From: Treponema sp.
GTDB taxonomy: Bacteria; Spirochaetota; Spirochaetia; Treponematales; Treponemataceae
Reading direction: 5' to 3'
NCBI GenBank assembly: GCA_016296655.1
Contig: JAEDIW010000001.1
Coordinates: forward strand, 81,076 to 145,075
Length of the DNA stretch: 64,000 bases
Shown: one piece after another, positions 15,962 to 24,060 of the stretch
Numbering within the stretch: position 1 is the stretch's first letter
Layout: every line of letters starts with the position of its first letter
Notes under the pieces: model-generated
Told to the model about the DNA's origin: nothing
The model's database searches: none
The model's input: only the letters and a program-made list of their open reading frames with translations
Position numbers and translations under genes: made by a program

Positions 15962-18862
15962 TTATTCTCCTTTTGTCAGCCTTTCGTAGATTTTAAACAA
16001 CTCGGCAACTATTTCGCTTTCGGTCATTTTTGGGGTGAAGCCGTAGGCTTGCATGACGGCGCGGTCGTTTTCCTGGTGGGCTTTGCGGAGCTCTGGGGGC
16101 ATTACGGTTTCGTCGTAGAGGTCGGCAAGGCTGGAGTCTGAGTATTTGGCGCGGGCGTCCAGGATTTTTTTGGCGGTTTGTTCTATTTTGGTTTTTAACA
16201 AACGGATTTGCTCAGAACTAACGTTCTTCGCCTTTGGGTGAGTGCCGTTAGGCGCGAACAAATCCGTTTGTTTTTCTGAAAATGGCCAGGGGAAGTTGTT
16301 GTAGACGATTGTATTTGAATATCGGTAACGCATTTCAAGACGACCGCAAACTGCACGCATCCATGCCATGTGAACATTTGAAGTTAAAATTCCGAAGTGA
16401 TAAAGATTGGCATTTGGAATTATCAAATTTGCATTTCCACATATTATTTCAGGGTTTTCAAATCCGATTGGAACATAACGTCTGTTTTCAGATGAGTGAG
16501 ATGGGATTATTATGTATTCTGTTTCAGGCTGTCTTATTTCCATAAATCTGACAGCGTAATCAGCATATTTGCGTGTAGCTGCTTTTGTACTTTGCAGACG
16601 AAACTGCCGAACCTTTTCAACTCTTTTCAAAACATTTGGCATTGATTTTATCTCTTTCGGAGAAATATTTTTTAACCACAAACACCATCGTTCTTCATTG
16701 TGTAAAAATTCTCTTGCTCCATAAAATCGATGAATATACTTTTTGGCGTTAGGTTCTTTCTTTATAAACTCTTTATATTCATCGGGTTCAAAGAAAAAAT
16801 TACCATCATCTACAGGAATGCTTCCTTTCTGCATTTCTGGGACATTACATAAAGTTTTTTTTCTGTTTTCTATAAATACTACAGGAGCATCGGTTAAATA
16901 TCCGTTAATATTTTTTACTTCGATTTTAGTTCCGTCTTCATCTATAATAAATTTTGAAGATTCTGAATCGAGTTCAGAATGACTGTTACTACTGAATCCA
17001 ATTATTACGCAATGAACATGGGCTTTTTGTGTGGACTCGCTGTCCCAACGGAATGTTCTGTAGGCAAAATCAAAATGAATATTAAACTGCTCAAAAAGTG
17101 GCTTCCATATAGCAGCAACCTGTTCACCCTGTGTTATGGAATTGGTTGAAACAAGCGCAGTTTTTGTATTGTTCTTCTGCATAAGTTCGCTTGCCTTGTA
17201 ATACCAACCTGCTACATAATCAATATTTTTTCCAAAATCTTTCATCAAATTTTCAAGGTCGTTTTTCTGTTCTTTTGTCTGTAAAGAATATCCCACAAAC
17301 GGCGGGTTTCCCATGATATAATCGTAGTGGTGTTCGCTGCCGTCTACGTGGGTGGTGATTCCGGCAAACAGACCGTCTTGGGGGAGGTTGTTGCCGTCTT
17401 CTGGTTTTAGGGTTTTCCAGTTCATGCGCAGGGCGTTTCCTTCCACGATGTAGGCGTTTGTCTTGAGGGGCAGAAAATCTATCTGGCGGCTTACAATTTT
17501 TTCGGTTTCGGCTATCATCTGACTTTCGGCAATCCACAGAGCTGTTTTGGCAACTGTTACGGCAAAATCGTTTATTTCTATTCCATAAAACTGGCTGATT
17601 TTTACTTTTATAAATTCATCAAATCCAAGGACTGTTTCTCCGTTGAACAGGGAAGAAATCACTTTGTTTTCCAGGCGGCGAAGGCTCAGGAAGGCTTCTG
17701 TAAGAAAATTTCCGCTTCCGCAGGCTGGGTCTAAGAACATAAGGCTTGCAAGTTTGTCCTGAAATTCCAAAAGTTTCTGGTCGCGGTTTTTCTTCTGAGT
17801 GATTTTCTGTATCGTTTCAAATTCGGCATTGAGGGAATCCATAAAAAGCGGATCAATCACTTTGTGGATATTTTCTACACTTGTGTAATGCATACCGCCG
17901 CTTCGACGGGTCTGGGGATTCAGGGTGCTTTCAAAAACTGCTCCAAAAATCGTAGGGCTTATTTCTGACCAGTCAAAAACTGCACAGTCGTTTACAAGAA
18001 CATCTACAATTTCCTGAGTAAAGTTTGGAATTTCAATTTTTTCATCTTTAAAAAGTCCGCCGTTTACATAAGGGAAAGGTTTTATGGTTTCGTCGTATTT
18101 GTCCCGGTCTTTAAGTTCCGTGTCCAGTGCCTTAAAAAGGTCTATGAGTCCTTTGCGCACATTCTGCAAATTGAATGATTTTATGTAATCTTCAAAACTT
18201 GTGCGGGTGGCAAAAAGTCCTGCATCTTCGGCATAAAAACAGAATACAAGGCGGACGCACAAAATGTTCAGGCTGCGAAGGCTTTCTGCTGTTTGTTCTG
18301 CATATTCTGTAATAAGGGCGTTGTACAGTTTTTTTACAAGTTCACCGGCTTTTATGCTGATTTCTTCTTCCCGGCGGATTTTTTCGCTGGTGCGGTCTGC
18401 AAGGAATTCAAGGCGGTAGAATTCTTTTTCAAGGTTTTCCAGTTTAAGAATTTCCGGCTCGTCTTCCGGGCGGTTCATATCGTGAATGCGGATTTCTGCA
18501 AAATTGGAAACGACTATCCATCGTGGGCGCAAATCGTAAGGAAGTTCCGAAGCGTATCTTTTTGCCTGCTGATAAGGTGTGAGCATTGTGCCGTCGGACT
18601 GGGCGTAAGATTTTTCAAGGTCGATGTCTATAGATTTTTGTTCTATAAGGACTTTTGTTTCGGGAATATAGCCGTCAATAAAACTTGTGTGGGAAAGTTT
18701 TACCCGCTTTTCAAATTCAATATAAGATGCTGCCTGGGGAACGCCCAAAACATCTGCCAAAAGCCCAATCCAAAAACGCTGAGTTTCCTGTTTTTCGTCC
18801 CCTCGGTCTTTCCATTCTTCGCTGAATTTTTTTGCTCGAGTTTTTTGTTCTGTCTGCGTCAT
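15962..18862 (-). CDS. MmeI-like type IIG restriction-modification enzyme with two in-frame repeat insertions
   Basis: A 966-residue single-chain enzyme. The N-terminal domain holds a PD-(D/E)xK-like site, D63-x10-E74-x-K76. The N6-adenine methyltransferase motif I DPACGSGNF is at 378-386 and motif IV NPPF at 519-522. A target-recognition region follows, ending in the typical GRLEMRYRYSNTIVYNNFPWP stretch near 840-860, then an MmeI-type C-terminal helical domain (LDARAKYSDSSLADLYDETVMPPEL). It should methylate and cut DNA using S-adenosylmethionine. Residues 864-889 are encoded by island element H and residues near 628-636 (HSELDSESS) by another palindrome, both in frame. Neither is expected in the family, but both fall in linker or loop positions, so the enzyme may still work. 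Confidence 0.88.
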   Translation of the reverse strand: MTQTEQKTRAKKFSEEWKDRGDEKQETQRFWIGLLADVLGVPQAASYIEFEKRVKLSHTSFIDGYIPETKVLIEQKSIDIDLEKSYAQSDGTMLTPYQQAKRYASELPYDLRPRWIVVSNFAEIRIHDMNRPEDEPEILKLENLEKEFYRLEFLADRTSEKIRREEEISIKAGELVKKLYNALITEYAEQTAESLRSLNILCVRLVFCFYAEDAGLFATRTSFEDYIKSFNLQNVRKGLIDLFKALDTELKDRDKYDETIKPFPYVNGGLFKDEKIEIPNFTQEIVDVLVNDCAVFDWSEISPTIFGAVFESTLNPQTRRSGGMHYTSVENIHKVIDPLFMDSLNAEFETIQKITQKKNRDQKLLEFQDKLASLMFLDPACGSGNFLTEAFLSLRRLENKVISSLFNGETVLGFDEFIKVKISQFYGIEINDFAVTVAKTALWIAESQMIAETEKIVSRQIDFLPLKTNAYIVEGNALRMNWKTLKPEDGNNLPQDGLFAGITTHVDGSEHHYDYIMGNPPFVGYSLQTKEQKNDLENLMKDFGKNIDYVAGWYYKASELMQKNNTKTALVSTNSITQGEQVAAIWKPLFEQFNIHFDFAYRTFRWDSESTQKAHVHCVIIGFSSNSHSELDSESSKFIIDEDGTKIEVKNINGYLTDAPVVFIENRKKTLCNVPEMQKGSIPVDDGNFFFEPDEYKEFIKKEPNAKKYIHRFYGAREFLHNEERWCLWLKNISPKEIKSMPNVLKRVEKVRQFRLQSTKAATRKYADYAVRFMEIRQPETEYIIIPSHSSENRRYVPIGFENPEIICGNANLIIPNANLYHFGILTSNVHMAWMRAVCGRLEMRYRYSNTIVYNNFPWPFSEKQTDLFAPNGTHPKAKNVSSEQIRLLKTKIEQTAKKILDARAKYSDSSLADLYDETVMPPELRKAHQENDRAVMQAYGFTPKMTESEIVAELFKIYERLTKGE
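16197..16272 (-). repeat. Palindromic island element copy H, in frame inside the MmeI-like gene
   Basis: A 76-bp short form with perfect 14-bp arms. It is read through as about 26 codons (KQTDLFAP...SSEQIRLL) between the NNFPWPFSE block and the KTKIEQTAKKILDAR block of the host protein. It contains no stop in that frame. Confidence 0.9.
16960..16980 (-). repeat. Short palindrome inside the MmeI-like gene
   Basis: ATTCTGAA / TTCAGAAT arms around a five-base loop, read as HSELDSES in the protein. The sequence is of the GTCATTCTGAACT...TTCAGAATC type, a common bacterial intergenic palindrome. Confidence 0.7.
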
Positions 18863-19070
18863 GGGCTTATTTTAACTGTTTTTACTTTTTTTTTCTATCA
18901 GCAGGCAAATTATACAAATCTTGCAGATCTTGAGTTTTGCCTTTTCTTTCTGAATTTTATTTCAGCAGCATATATTCCCCCCCCTCCCAGACTGTCTAAA
19001 AAAAACAAGTTCGAGCTGGCGATGCTGATGTTCGAAATGACTCAATGAATTATAGTTTTTGGGGTAAAAC
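18863..19070. other. Non-coding spacer between tRNA-Gly and the island
   Basis: No gene or clear repeat was seen. A C-rich run (ATTCCCCCCCCTCCC) lies at about 18974-18990. The sequence holds no recognisable copy of the tRNA-Gly 3' end and no integrase. Confidence 0.5.
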
Positions 19071-19102
19071 AAAAAAAAAGCTCATCGCAATGATGAGCTT
19101 TT
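19071..19102 (-). terminator. Terminator of tRNA-Gly
   Basis: Stem AGCTCATC / GATGAGCT (19079-19086 with 19092-19099), followed on the minus strand by a long T run (19078-19071). Confidence 0.85.
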
Positions 19103-19106
19103 GAAG

Positions 19107-19179
19107 AGCGGTAGAAGGGAGTCGAACCCTCGTCATCAGCTTGGAAGGCTGAGATAATGAGCCGTTATATGACTACCGC
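19107..19179 (-). tRNA. tRNA-Gly (anticodon TCC)
   Basis: A 73-base cloverleaf on the minus strand. The acceptor stem is GCGGTAG / CTACCGC, the anticodon arm TCAGC-CTTCCAA-GCTGA has anticodon TCC, and the T arm is GAGGG-TTCGACT-CCCTT. It closely follows the usual bacterial tRNA-Gly(TCC) sequence. CCA is not encoded. Its 3' end faces the restriction-modification and toxin-antitoxin island, a frequent arrangement for integrated DNA. Confidence 0.95.
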
Positions 19180-19317
19180 ATTACGTAGCAGGTTTGTATC
19201 ACCTCGTTACGTTCATTAACATATCAAAAACAAAAAAAAGTGTCAATATGAAAAATCTTTTTTTTTATTATTTTTTTTAATTTTCATGTTTTGACAGTAA
19301 AATTTGTTTTCAGTATG

Positions 19318-20475
19318 TTAAAAATAAAGCTGTATTATAGCAGAAATCGGTGCCTCACCTATATTAGAAGCTGAAACATTTTCTGACTTGTAGAATGCAG
19401 CCTTGTAAGTAGGATTTTCAGGATCACTGTCATTTTCCTGTATTGCCGTAAACTGACTTCCTATCTGAACTGTACATTTTGGGGAAAGACGGGCATTTAT
19501 TCCCATGCCAAGACCATTTTCTGTTACCCAGCCATGAAAATTGCTTCCTCCAGTTCCTGTGTAGCCCAAATGGTCAAAAGAAGCATAATACTGTCCGAAA
19601 AGTACTGAAACAAACAGGTCTATTTTGCTGTTAAAGGCATATTTTACAGACAGCGGAAGAAGTGCATGGAATTCATTGTTCCAGTATTCAGAATAGCAGT
19701 TGTAGGTTGATTTTACAGGATTTGCTCCATTAAGCACAAAAAGAAATGAAGGTCTGAATCCGACAGTAATATTTTCATCAAGGTCATAGGCAAGTCCTCC
19801 CCATGCATAAAATCTGTGGGTATCAGGACAGCTTGAAACATCGGTTTTATTGTTAGAGCCTGTAAGGTATGCAACATAATTGTATTCCAATCCAAAACCT
19901 CTTGAAGAATCTTCACTGTAATCAATTGCAATGGAGGTTTTTGGTATAAAGGCATCTTCTTTTGCAGATTTCCAGTATCTGACAAAGAAATCATGAGCTA
20001 GAGAAATTCTTAATTTATAGGAACTGTCTGTTTCAAAAATTTTTGCAACAGTAACTCCTGGATCTATATAAGCACGGCCTTTTCCATAGCAGAAATCCAG
20101 ATATCTTGTCTGAACAGCCCAGTTATTGCGTGCAACTGTAAAACTTAATCCAAGATTTGTGTGATTGTGAGGCCAGGCACTGTAGTTTGCAACTTTTTCC
20201 CAGAAAATTAAAGAACCGTAGAAGTCGTTGTACATTCCAGAAACGCCTGCATTATAAAAATTCTGTGAAATTCCGGCATAAGCTGTAACATGTTCTGAGG
20301 TTCTTGTATCAGAATAGTACATTGGCTTTACAAACGTATCAAAATCAGTAGAAAAAACTCCGAATGAACTGACATTTACTGCACTGTCAGGGTGTTTGTA
20401 TTCCACTACAAATGAAAAAATAGCAGAATTTATGAACATTATAACAGCAAATACTAAAAAAAAATTTTTTTTCAT
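19318..20475 (-). CDS. Predicted outer-membrane beta-barrel protein, unknown function
   Basis: A 385-residue protein with a signal peptide (residues 1 to about 21) and many amphipathic strands rich in Tyr, Phe and Asn. It ends PISAIIQLYF with the C-terminal aromatic typical of barrels. AGGG lies seven bases before the ATG. It starts six bases after the rnc stop codon and is therefore in the rpmF-acpP-rnc transcript, an unusual partner for those genes. No family was recognised. Confidence 0.7.
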   Translation of the reverse strand: MKKNFFLVFAVIMFINSAIFSFVVEYKHPDSAVNVSSFGVFSTDFDTFVKPMYYSDTRTSEHVTAYAGISQNFYNAGVSGMYNDFYGSLIFWEKVANYSAWPHNHTNLGLSFTVARNNWAVQTRYLDFCYGKGRAYIDPGVTVAKIFETDSSYKLRISLAHDFFVRYWKSAKEDAFIPKTSIAIDYSEDSSRGFGLEYNYVAYLTGSNNKTDVSSCPDTHRFYAWGGLAYDLDENITVGFRPSFLFVLNGANPVKSTYNCYSEYWNNEFHALLPLSVKYAFNSKIDLFVSVLFGQYYASFDHLGYTGTGGSNFHGWVTENGLGMGINARLSPKCTVQIGSQFTAIQENDSDPENPTYKAAFYKSENVSASNIGEAPISAIIQLYF

Positions 20476-20481
20476 GATACC

Positions 20482-21225
20482 CTACTTTTGGTTTAAAGTT
20501 TCCCATGCAAGCTTTGCAGCATTTTGTTCTGCCTGTTTTTTGCTTTTTGCATTTACAGGCCCGTAAACAGTGTCATTTAAGTGAACGCAAACTGAAAATG
20601 TCTGATCATGGTCAGGACCAGATTTGCTTACCAGTTCATATACAGGGCACATTTGATATTTTTTTTGAAAATATTCCTGTAACATGGACTTGTAATCTTT
20701 GATTCCCTGATTATGTAAAACTTTTTGAATTTCTTCCCGAATAAATGACAGTACATATTTTTCCACGTCTTCGTAGCCATGGTCAAGATAGTAGGCTCCG
20801 ATTATAGCTTCCATGCAGTCTGCCAGTATAGATGGGCTTTTTGCTTCATTGTTTAATTCTGCCCCCTTCCCTAGTACCAGCATTTTATCTATGCCGAATT
20901 TCAATGCAATGGGAGCTAAGGCTTTTTCAGAAACTACACTGGATTTTATTTTTGAAAGCTCTCCTTCTGAATGTTCAGGAAGATTCTTGTACAGATATGT
21001 TGCTGTTACCATTCCCAGTACTGAATCGCCTAGAAATTCCAGACGTTCATTATTAAGATGCCTGAACCCTTTTACTTCATTTGAACAGGATCTGTGATGA
21101 AAAGCTAAATCTAACAGCGAAAAATCCTTGAAGTTAAGGTGAAGTGGCTTACAGAATTTTTTTAGTTTTTGAATCCGTTCAGACGACACATTTGGCTGCC
21201 TGAAAAGTGATTTGATATCTTTCAT
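20482..21225 (-). CDS. rnc: Ribonuclease III
   Basis: Double-strand-specific endoribonuclease for rRNA and mRNA processing. The catalytic signature NERLEFLGDS lies near residue 55, a second acidic cluster is ADCMEAIIGAYY near 130, and a C-terminal dsRNA-binding domain starts about residue 170 and closes with KKQAEQNAAKLAWETL. The ATG at 21225 gives 247 aa; an in-frame GTG at 21264 falls in the T run of the acpP terminator and is rejected. It sits downstream of acpP, as in many bacteria. Confidence 0.95.
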   Translation of the reverse strand: MKDIKSLFRQPNVSSERIQKLKKFCKPLHLNFKDFSLLDLAFHHRSCSNEVKGFRHLNNERLEFLGDSVLGMVTATYLYKNLPEHSEGELSKIKSSVVSEKALAPIALKFGIDKMLVLGKGAELNNEAKSPSILADCMEAIIGAYYLDHGYEDVEKYVLSFIREEIQKVLHNQGIKDYKSMLQEYFQKKYQMCPVYELVSKSGPDHDQTFSVCVHLNDTVYGPVNAKSKKQAEQNAAKLAWETLNQK

Positions 21226-21252
21226 TTTTTTTATAAGACCTGAGCTTTTCTC

Positions 21253-21293
21253 AAAAAAAAACACAGGTCGACCATGCCAGGTTGCCTGTGTTT
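21253..21293 (-). terminator. Terminator between acpP and rnc
   Basis: On the minus strand, AAACACAGG pairs with CCTGTGTTT (21293-21285 with 21267-21259) around a loop with a further small stem, followed by an uninterrupted T run (21260-21253). rnc must be expressed by read-through or its own promoter. Confidence 0.8.
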
Positions 21294-21313
21294 AATTAAA
21301 CGTTTACAGGATT

Positions 21314-21562
21314 TTACTTACCCTGTTTTGCGAGTTCAGCTTTGATGAAGTCGTATGCATCTTTTACAGTTTCGAATTCATTTGCTTTTTCGTCAGGGAT
21401 TGTAACTTTCAGTTCCTCCTCGATAGCATAAACAAGTTCATACGTATCAAGGCTGTCAGCACCTAAATCACCACGGAATGTTGATTCCAAAGCAATTTTG
21501 CCTTCATCAATTTCCAGTTTTTCTGCAATAAGTTTCTGGATTTTGCCAAACAATTCGTCCAT
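21314..21562 (-). CDS. acpP: Acyl carrier protein
   Basis: An 82-residue acidic protein with the phosphopantetheine attachment site GADSLDTYEL (Ser near residue 37). It carries acyl chains in fatty-acid synthesis. It follows rpmF by 16 bases, the usual order in bacteria, and is followed by a strong terminator, so high ACP expression can be uncoupled from rnc. Confidence 0.97.
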   Translation of the reverse strand: MDELFGKIQKLIAEKLEIDEGKIALESTFRGDLGADSLDTYELVYAIEEELKVTIPDEKANEFETVKDAYDFIKAELAKQGK

Positions 21563-21578
21563 AATGGTCTCCTGTTGA

Positions 21579-21767
21579 TTATGCGTTTGTCTCAGGTGTA
21601 ATTACCTGACGACCCCGATAGAAACCGCATTTTGGGCATACATGATGCTGCATTACAAGATTGCCACAGTTGCTGCATTCAACAAGGTGTGGTGCATTCA
21701 AGTGCATATTTACGCCTCTGCGTCTACGGGTAACGGCTTTAGAAGTTTTCGCTCTAGGTACTGCCAT
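21579..21767 (-). CDS. rpmF: 50S ribosomal protein L32
   Basis: A 62-residue ribosomal protein opening MAVPRAKTSKAVTRRRRG, with a C-terminal zinc ribbon of two CxxC pairs (CSNC and CPKC). All four cysteines are present, so this is the zinc-binding form. It heads the rpmF-acpP-rnc transcript behind a good promoter. Confidence 0.97.
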   Translation of the reverse strand: MAVPRAKTSKAVTRRRRGVNMHLNAPHLVECSNCGNLVMQHHVCPKCGFYRGRQVITPETNA

Positions 21768-21845
21768 ATTTAAACCTCGCTATAAGATATAATTTTCGAT
21801 ATAACAGGAAAAATACTACAACAGATTTAACCTGAGTGTCAATGC

Positions 21846-21873
21846 ATTATACCTAATAAATTAAGTTTGTCAA
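21846..21873 (-). promoter_or_regulatory. Promoter of the rpmF-acpP operon
   Basis: TTGACA (21873-21868) and TATAAT (21851-21846) with a 16-base spacer on the minus strand, both consensus hexamers. The leader to the rpmF ATG is about 70 bases. The remaining spacer to coaD (21874-22012) shows no gene. Confidence 0.75.
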
Positions 21874-22012
21874 ACACTTTTTAAAAAAATGTCAAAATAA
21901 AATCATTTTTTTTAGCAAACTGCCAAAAAATGCAGAAAAATCATAGACGGTTGTAAATTATGACTCCTGCTTTTTGCAAATATTCCAGGATAGCGTGGAA
22001 AGTTCTGCAATT

Positions 22013-22495
22013 TTATGATTTAGGGAACTTTTTGTAAAGTGCCTTTTCTACAATTGGAGGAACCATTTCTGAGATGTCTCCTCCAAACCGTGCCAATTCT
22101 TTTATGGAACTGGAGCGGACGATGGCATATTTTTGTTCAGTAGGAACAAAAAGTGTGTCAACTTCAGGATTCAGGTTTCTGTTCATTACAGAAAGGTCAA
22201 ATTCGTATGCAAAGTCATTTGTGTTACGGATGCCTCTGATAAGAACTTTTGCACCTGTTTTTTTTGCATAGTCAACAATCAGTGTGTTGCAGACATGAAC
22301 CTGTACATTTTTATATTCCTTTAACAGAGATTCGAGCATGTCTACCCGCTCTTCCGCTGAAAAAAGATATTTCTTTTCAGGATTGACAGCAACAACTACA
22401 TCAATGCCGTCAAAAAGTCTGCTTGCACGTTTTATTATGCTCAGATGCCCGTATGTTGGAGGATCAAATGAGCCTGGAAAAAGAACTGTATTCAT
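22013..22495 (-). CDS. coaD: Phosphopantetheine adenylyltransferase
   Basis: A 160-residue enzyme for the penultimate step of coenzyme A synthesis. The nucleotide-binding GSFDPPTYGHL lies near residues 8-18, LIRGIRNTNDFAYE near 90, and RSSSIKELA near 130. No ribosome site precedes the ATG. The overlapping promoter's -10 box ends eight bases upstream, so translation from a near-leaderless mRNA is likely. It is divergent from a lipoprotein gene. Confidence 0.96.
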   Translation of the reverse strand: MNTVLFPGSFDPPTYGHLSIIKRASRLFDGIDVVVAVNPEKKYLFSAEERVDMLESLLKEYKNVQVHVCNTLIVDYAKKTGAKVLIRGIRNTNDFAYEFDLSVMNRNLNPEVDTLFVPTEQKYAIVRSSSIKELARFGGDISEMVPPIVEKALYKKFPKS

Positions 22496-22503
22496 TTATT
22501 TTA

Positions 22504-22544
22504 ATACTAATCAGTTTGACGAAAATGCTCAAGCGTTGTATTAT
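22504..22544. promoter_or_regulatory. Overlapping divergent promoters of coaD and the lipoprotein gene
   Basis: Plus strand: TTGACG (22516-22521), 17 bases, TATTAT (22539-22544). Minus strand: TTGAGC (22532-22527), 17 bases, TAGTAT (22509-22504). The two promoters interlock, and each -10 box ends seven or eight bases from its ATG. Confidence 0.6.
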
Positions 22545-22551
22545 TTTTAGC

Positions 22552-23166
22552 ATGAAATATTTTACACGATTTTTTTTGTTTTCTTTTCTGTTTTTTACCA
22601 TGATTATGGTTTCTTGTAAGTCAACAGAATCTGCTCAGTCGCAGCCTTCTGCTCCAGCTTCGATGCCTGTTATTGAGTCTAAGGAAACTTCAGGTTCAAA
22701 TGAAGCTGTTCAGACTAAAAAGCCTGTTGATGAAAAAGATTCTGAATATGATAAGGCTGTAAAAAGAGTTTCTGGTGAAACAATTACGGTAAATACTTAT
22801 GAAGCCGATTTAGCAGCTATAACAAAGATTATTACTGATCTTGATGCTGTAATGACACAAAGAAATTACGATAAATGGTGTTCTTATGTTGAGCCGGCAT
22901 CAATCACTTATTGGAAGAATCCTTCTCATTTAGCAAAGGCTTCTGCCCGTCTACCTCGTAAAGATGTAAAAGTAAAAAATCTTTTTGATTATTTTAACTA
23001 CGTGTTTATTCCGTCGAGGGTTGGTCATACGGTTGAAAATATACGCTATATAAATTCAAAATCTGTAAAAGCTGTTCAGGTAAAGGAAAATGAAACTGAA
23101 ATTGTGTATTACAATTTTGTAAAGGTGAATGGAAAATGGATGGTTCAGTTGCCTCCTCTTGACTGA
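22552..23166 (+). CDS. Treponemal lipoprotein, unknown function
   Basis: A 204-residue lipoprotein. The signal peptide ends MVSCKSTES, with the lipobox Cys at about residue 22; a Ser/Pro/Lys-rich linker (about 25-65) and a globular domain with a NTF2-like feel (RNYDKWCSYVEPASITYW) follow. The ATG at 22552 is chosen because it begins the signal peptide; a longer frame from 22423 would run through the promoter and the coaD start. There is no ribosome site and the mRNA may be leaderless. No family was recognised. Confidence 0.72.
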   Translation: MKYFTRFFLFSFLFFTMIMVSCKSTESAQSQPSAPASMPVIESKETSGSNEAVQTKKPVDEKDSEYDKAVKRVSGETITVNTYEADLAAITKIITDLDAVMTQRNYDKWCSYVEPASITYWKNPSHLAKASARLPRKDVKVKNLFDYFNYVFIPSRVGHTVENIRYINSKSVKAVQVKENETEIVYYNFVKVNGKWMVQLPPLD

Positions 23167-23320
23167 AATCTAAAAATGAATTTACAGGAATCCATTTACT
23201 AGTTTTTTAGATTCTGATATATTTTGCATAATTATATAATTTTTTGTAATTTTTTTTATAAAATCTGCCGATATATTGATGCATAAATGTGAAAAGGCGT
23301 TTTTTTGTTTGGAGGATGTT

Positions 23321-24010
23321 ATGTTAGTGAAAAAAGTGGCAGCAGGATTTGTTTTTGGTGCGCTCTTTTGTATGTATATTTCGGCTCAGCAGGAAACTTC
23401 TGTTGAAAGTGAATATTTCAGTACAACAGAAGATGTTATTATAACTGAGCTTGCAGGTTCTGATCAGCGTGAAAATAAAATGATTGCATTGCAGTATCTT
23501 GAAGAGGCTGTAAATGACGGGCGTGTTACTCCTGATATGACAGTTGCACTTGACCAGCTTGCAGGTGAAGGTATTACTACACAAAGTAAGACTAATGGCC
23601 GTGTTATGAATAATTTTCCAGAAGTTCGCAAGAAGGCTTGTGATTTGCTGGCAAAAGTTCCTACTCAGGAATCAAAAAGTACGCTTGTAAAAATTGCCCT
23701 TAATGATAACGAACCTATGGTTATTACAGCTGCAATTCGTTCTCTTGGAGTAATTGGCATAAACGAAAATGATGAAGTTGTAAATGTAATTGCTTTTGCA
23801 AATAGGCATAATATGGCGGTAACTCCAACAGGAAGTATGGCTCTTGAGGTTTTAAATGCCTATGAAAGACTTGCTCCAACTGTTACAGATCGTGCTGTAA
23901 TGATGGAATCAATCAGTAAAATTTATGCAGAACCACGTTATCCTACTGATATAAGGGAAAAGGCTTTGAGACTGCTTAATAAATTCAGGTCAGAAAATAA
24001 AAAGAAGTAG
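23321..24010 (+). CDS. Secreted HEAT-repeat protein
   Basis: A 229-residue protein with signal peptide (residues 1 to about 24, ending ISAQ) followed by helical repeats of HEAT/PBS-lyase type (RKKACDLLAKVP..., AIRSLGVIGINEND). Such domains bind other proteins; the partner is unknown. The ATG at 23321 has GGAGG six bases upstream; codons before it belong to the leader. Confidence 0.7.
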   Translation: MLVKKVAAGFVFGALFCMYISAQQETSVESEYFSTTEDVIITELAGSDQRENKMIALQYLEEAVNDGRVTPDMTVALDQLAGEGITTQSKTNGRVMNNFPEVRKKACDLLAKVPTQESKSTLVKIALNDNEPMVITAAIRSLGVIGINENDEVVNVIAFANRHNMAVTPTGSMALEVLNAYERLAPTVTDRAVMMESISKIYAEPRYPTDIREKALRLLNKFRSENKKK

Positions 24011-24060
24011 TTTTAATTGTTTGAAAAATACTTTTTTGCTTTGTAGTTTGTATATATTGA

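Noticed and set aside
12363..16272. CRISPR array
   Set aside because: The repeats are 76-142 bp palindromes separated by genes of irregular length; there are no short regular spacers and no cas genes.
18293..19048. 251-codon plus-strand open frame at the 5' end of the MmeI-like gene
   Set aside because: It is antisense to a clear coding region for most of its length and its protein is rich in Phe and Cys without family signature.
19107..19179. Island attachment site at tRNA-Gly with a flanking direct repeat
   Set aside because: No copy of the tRNA 3' end was found by eye near the distal border and no integrase is encoded, so only proximity is reported.
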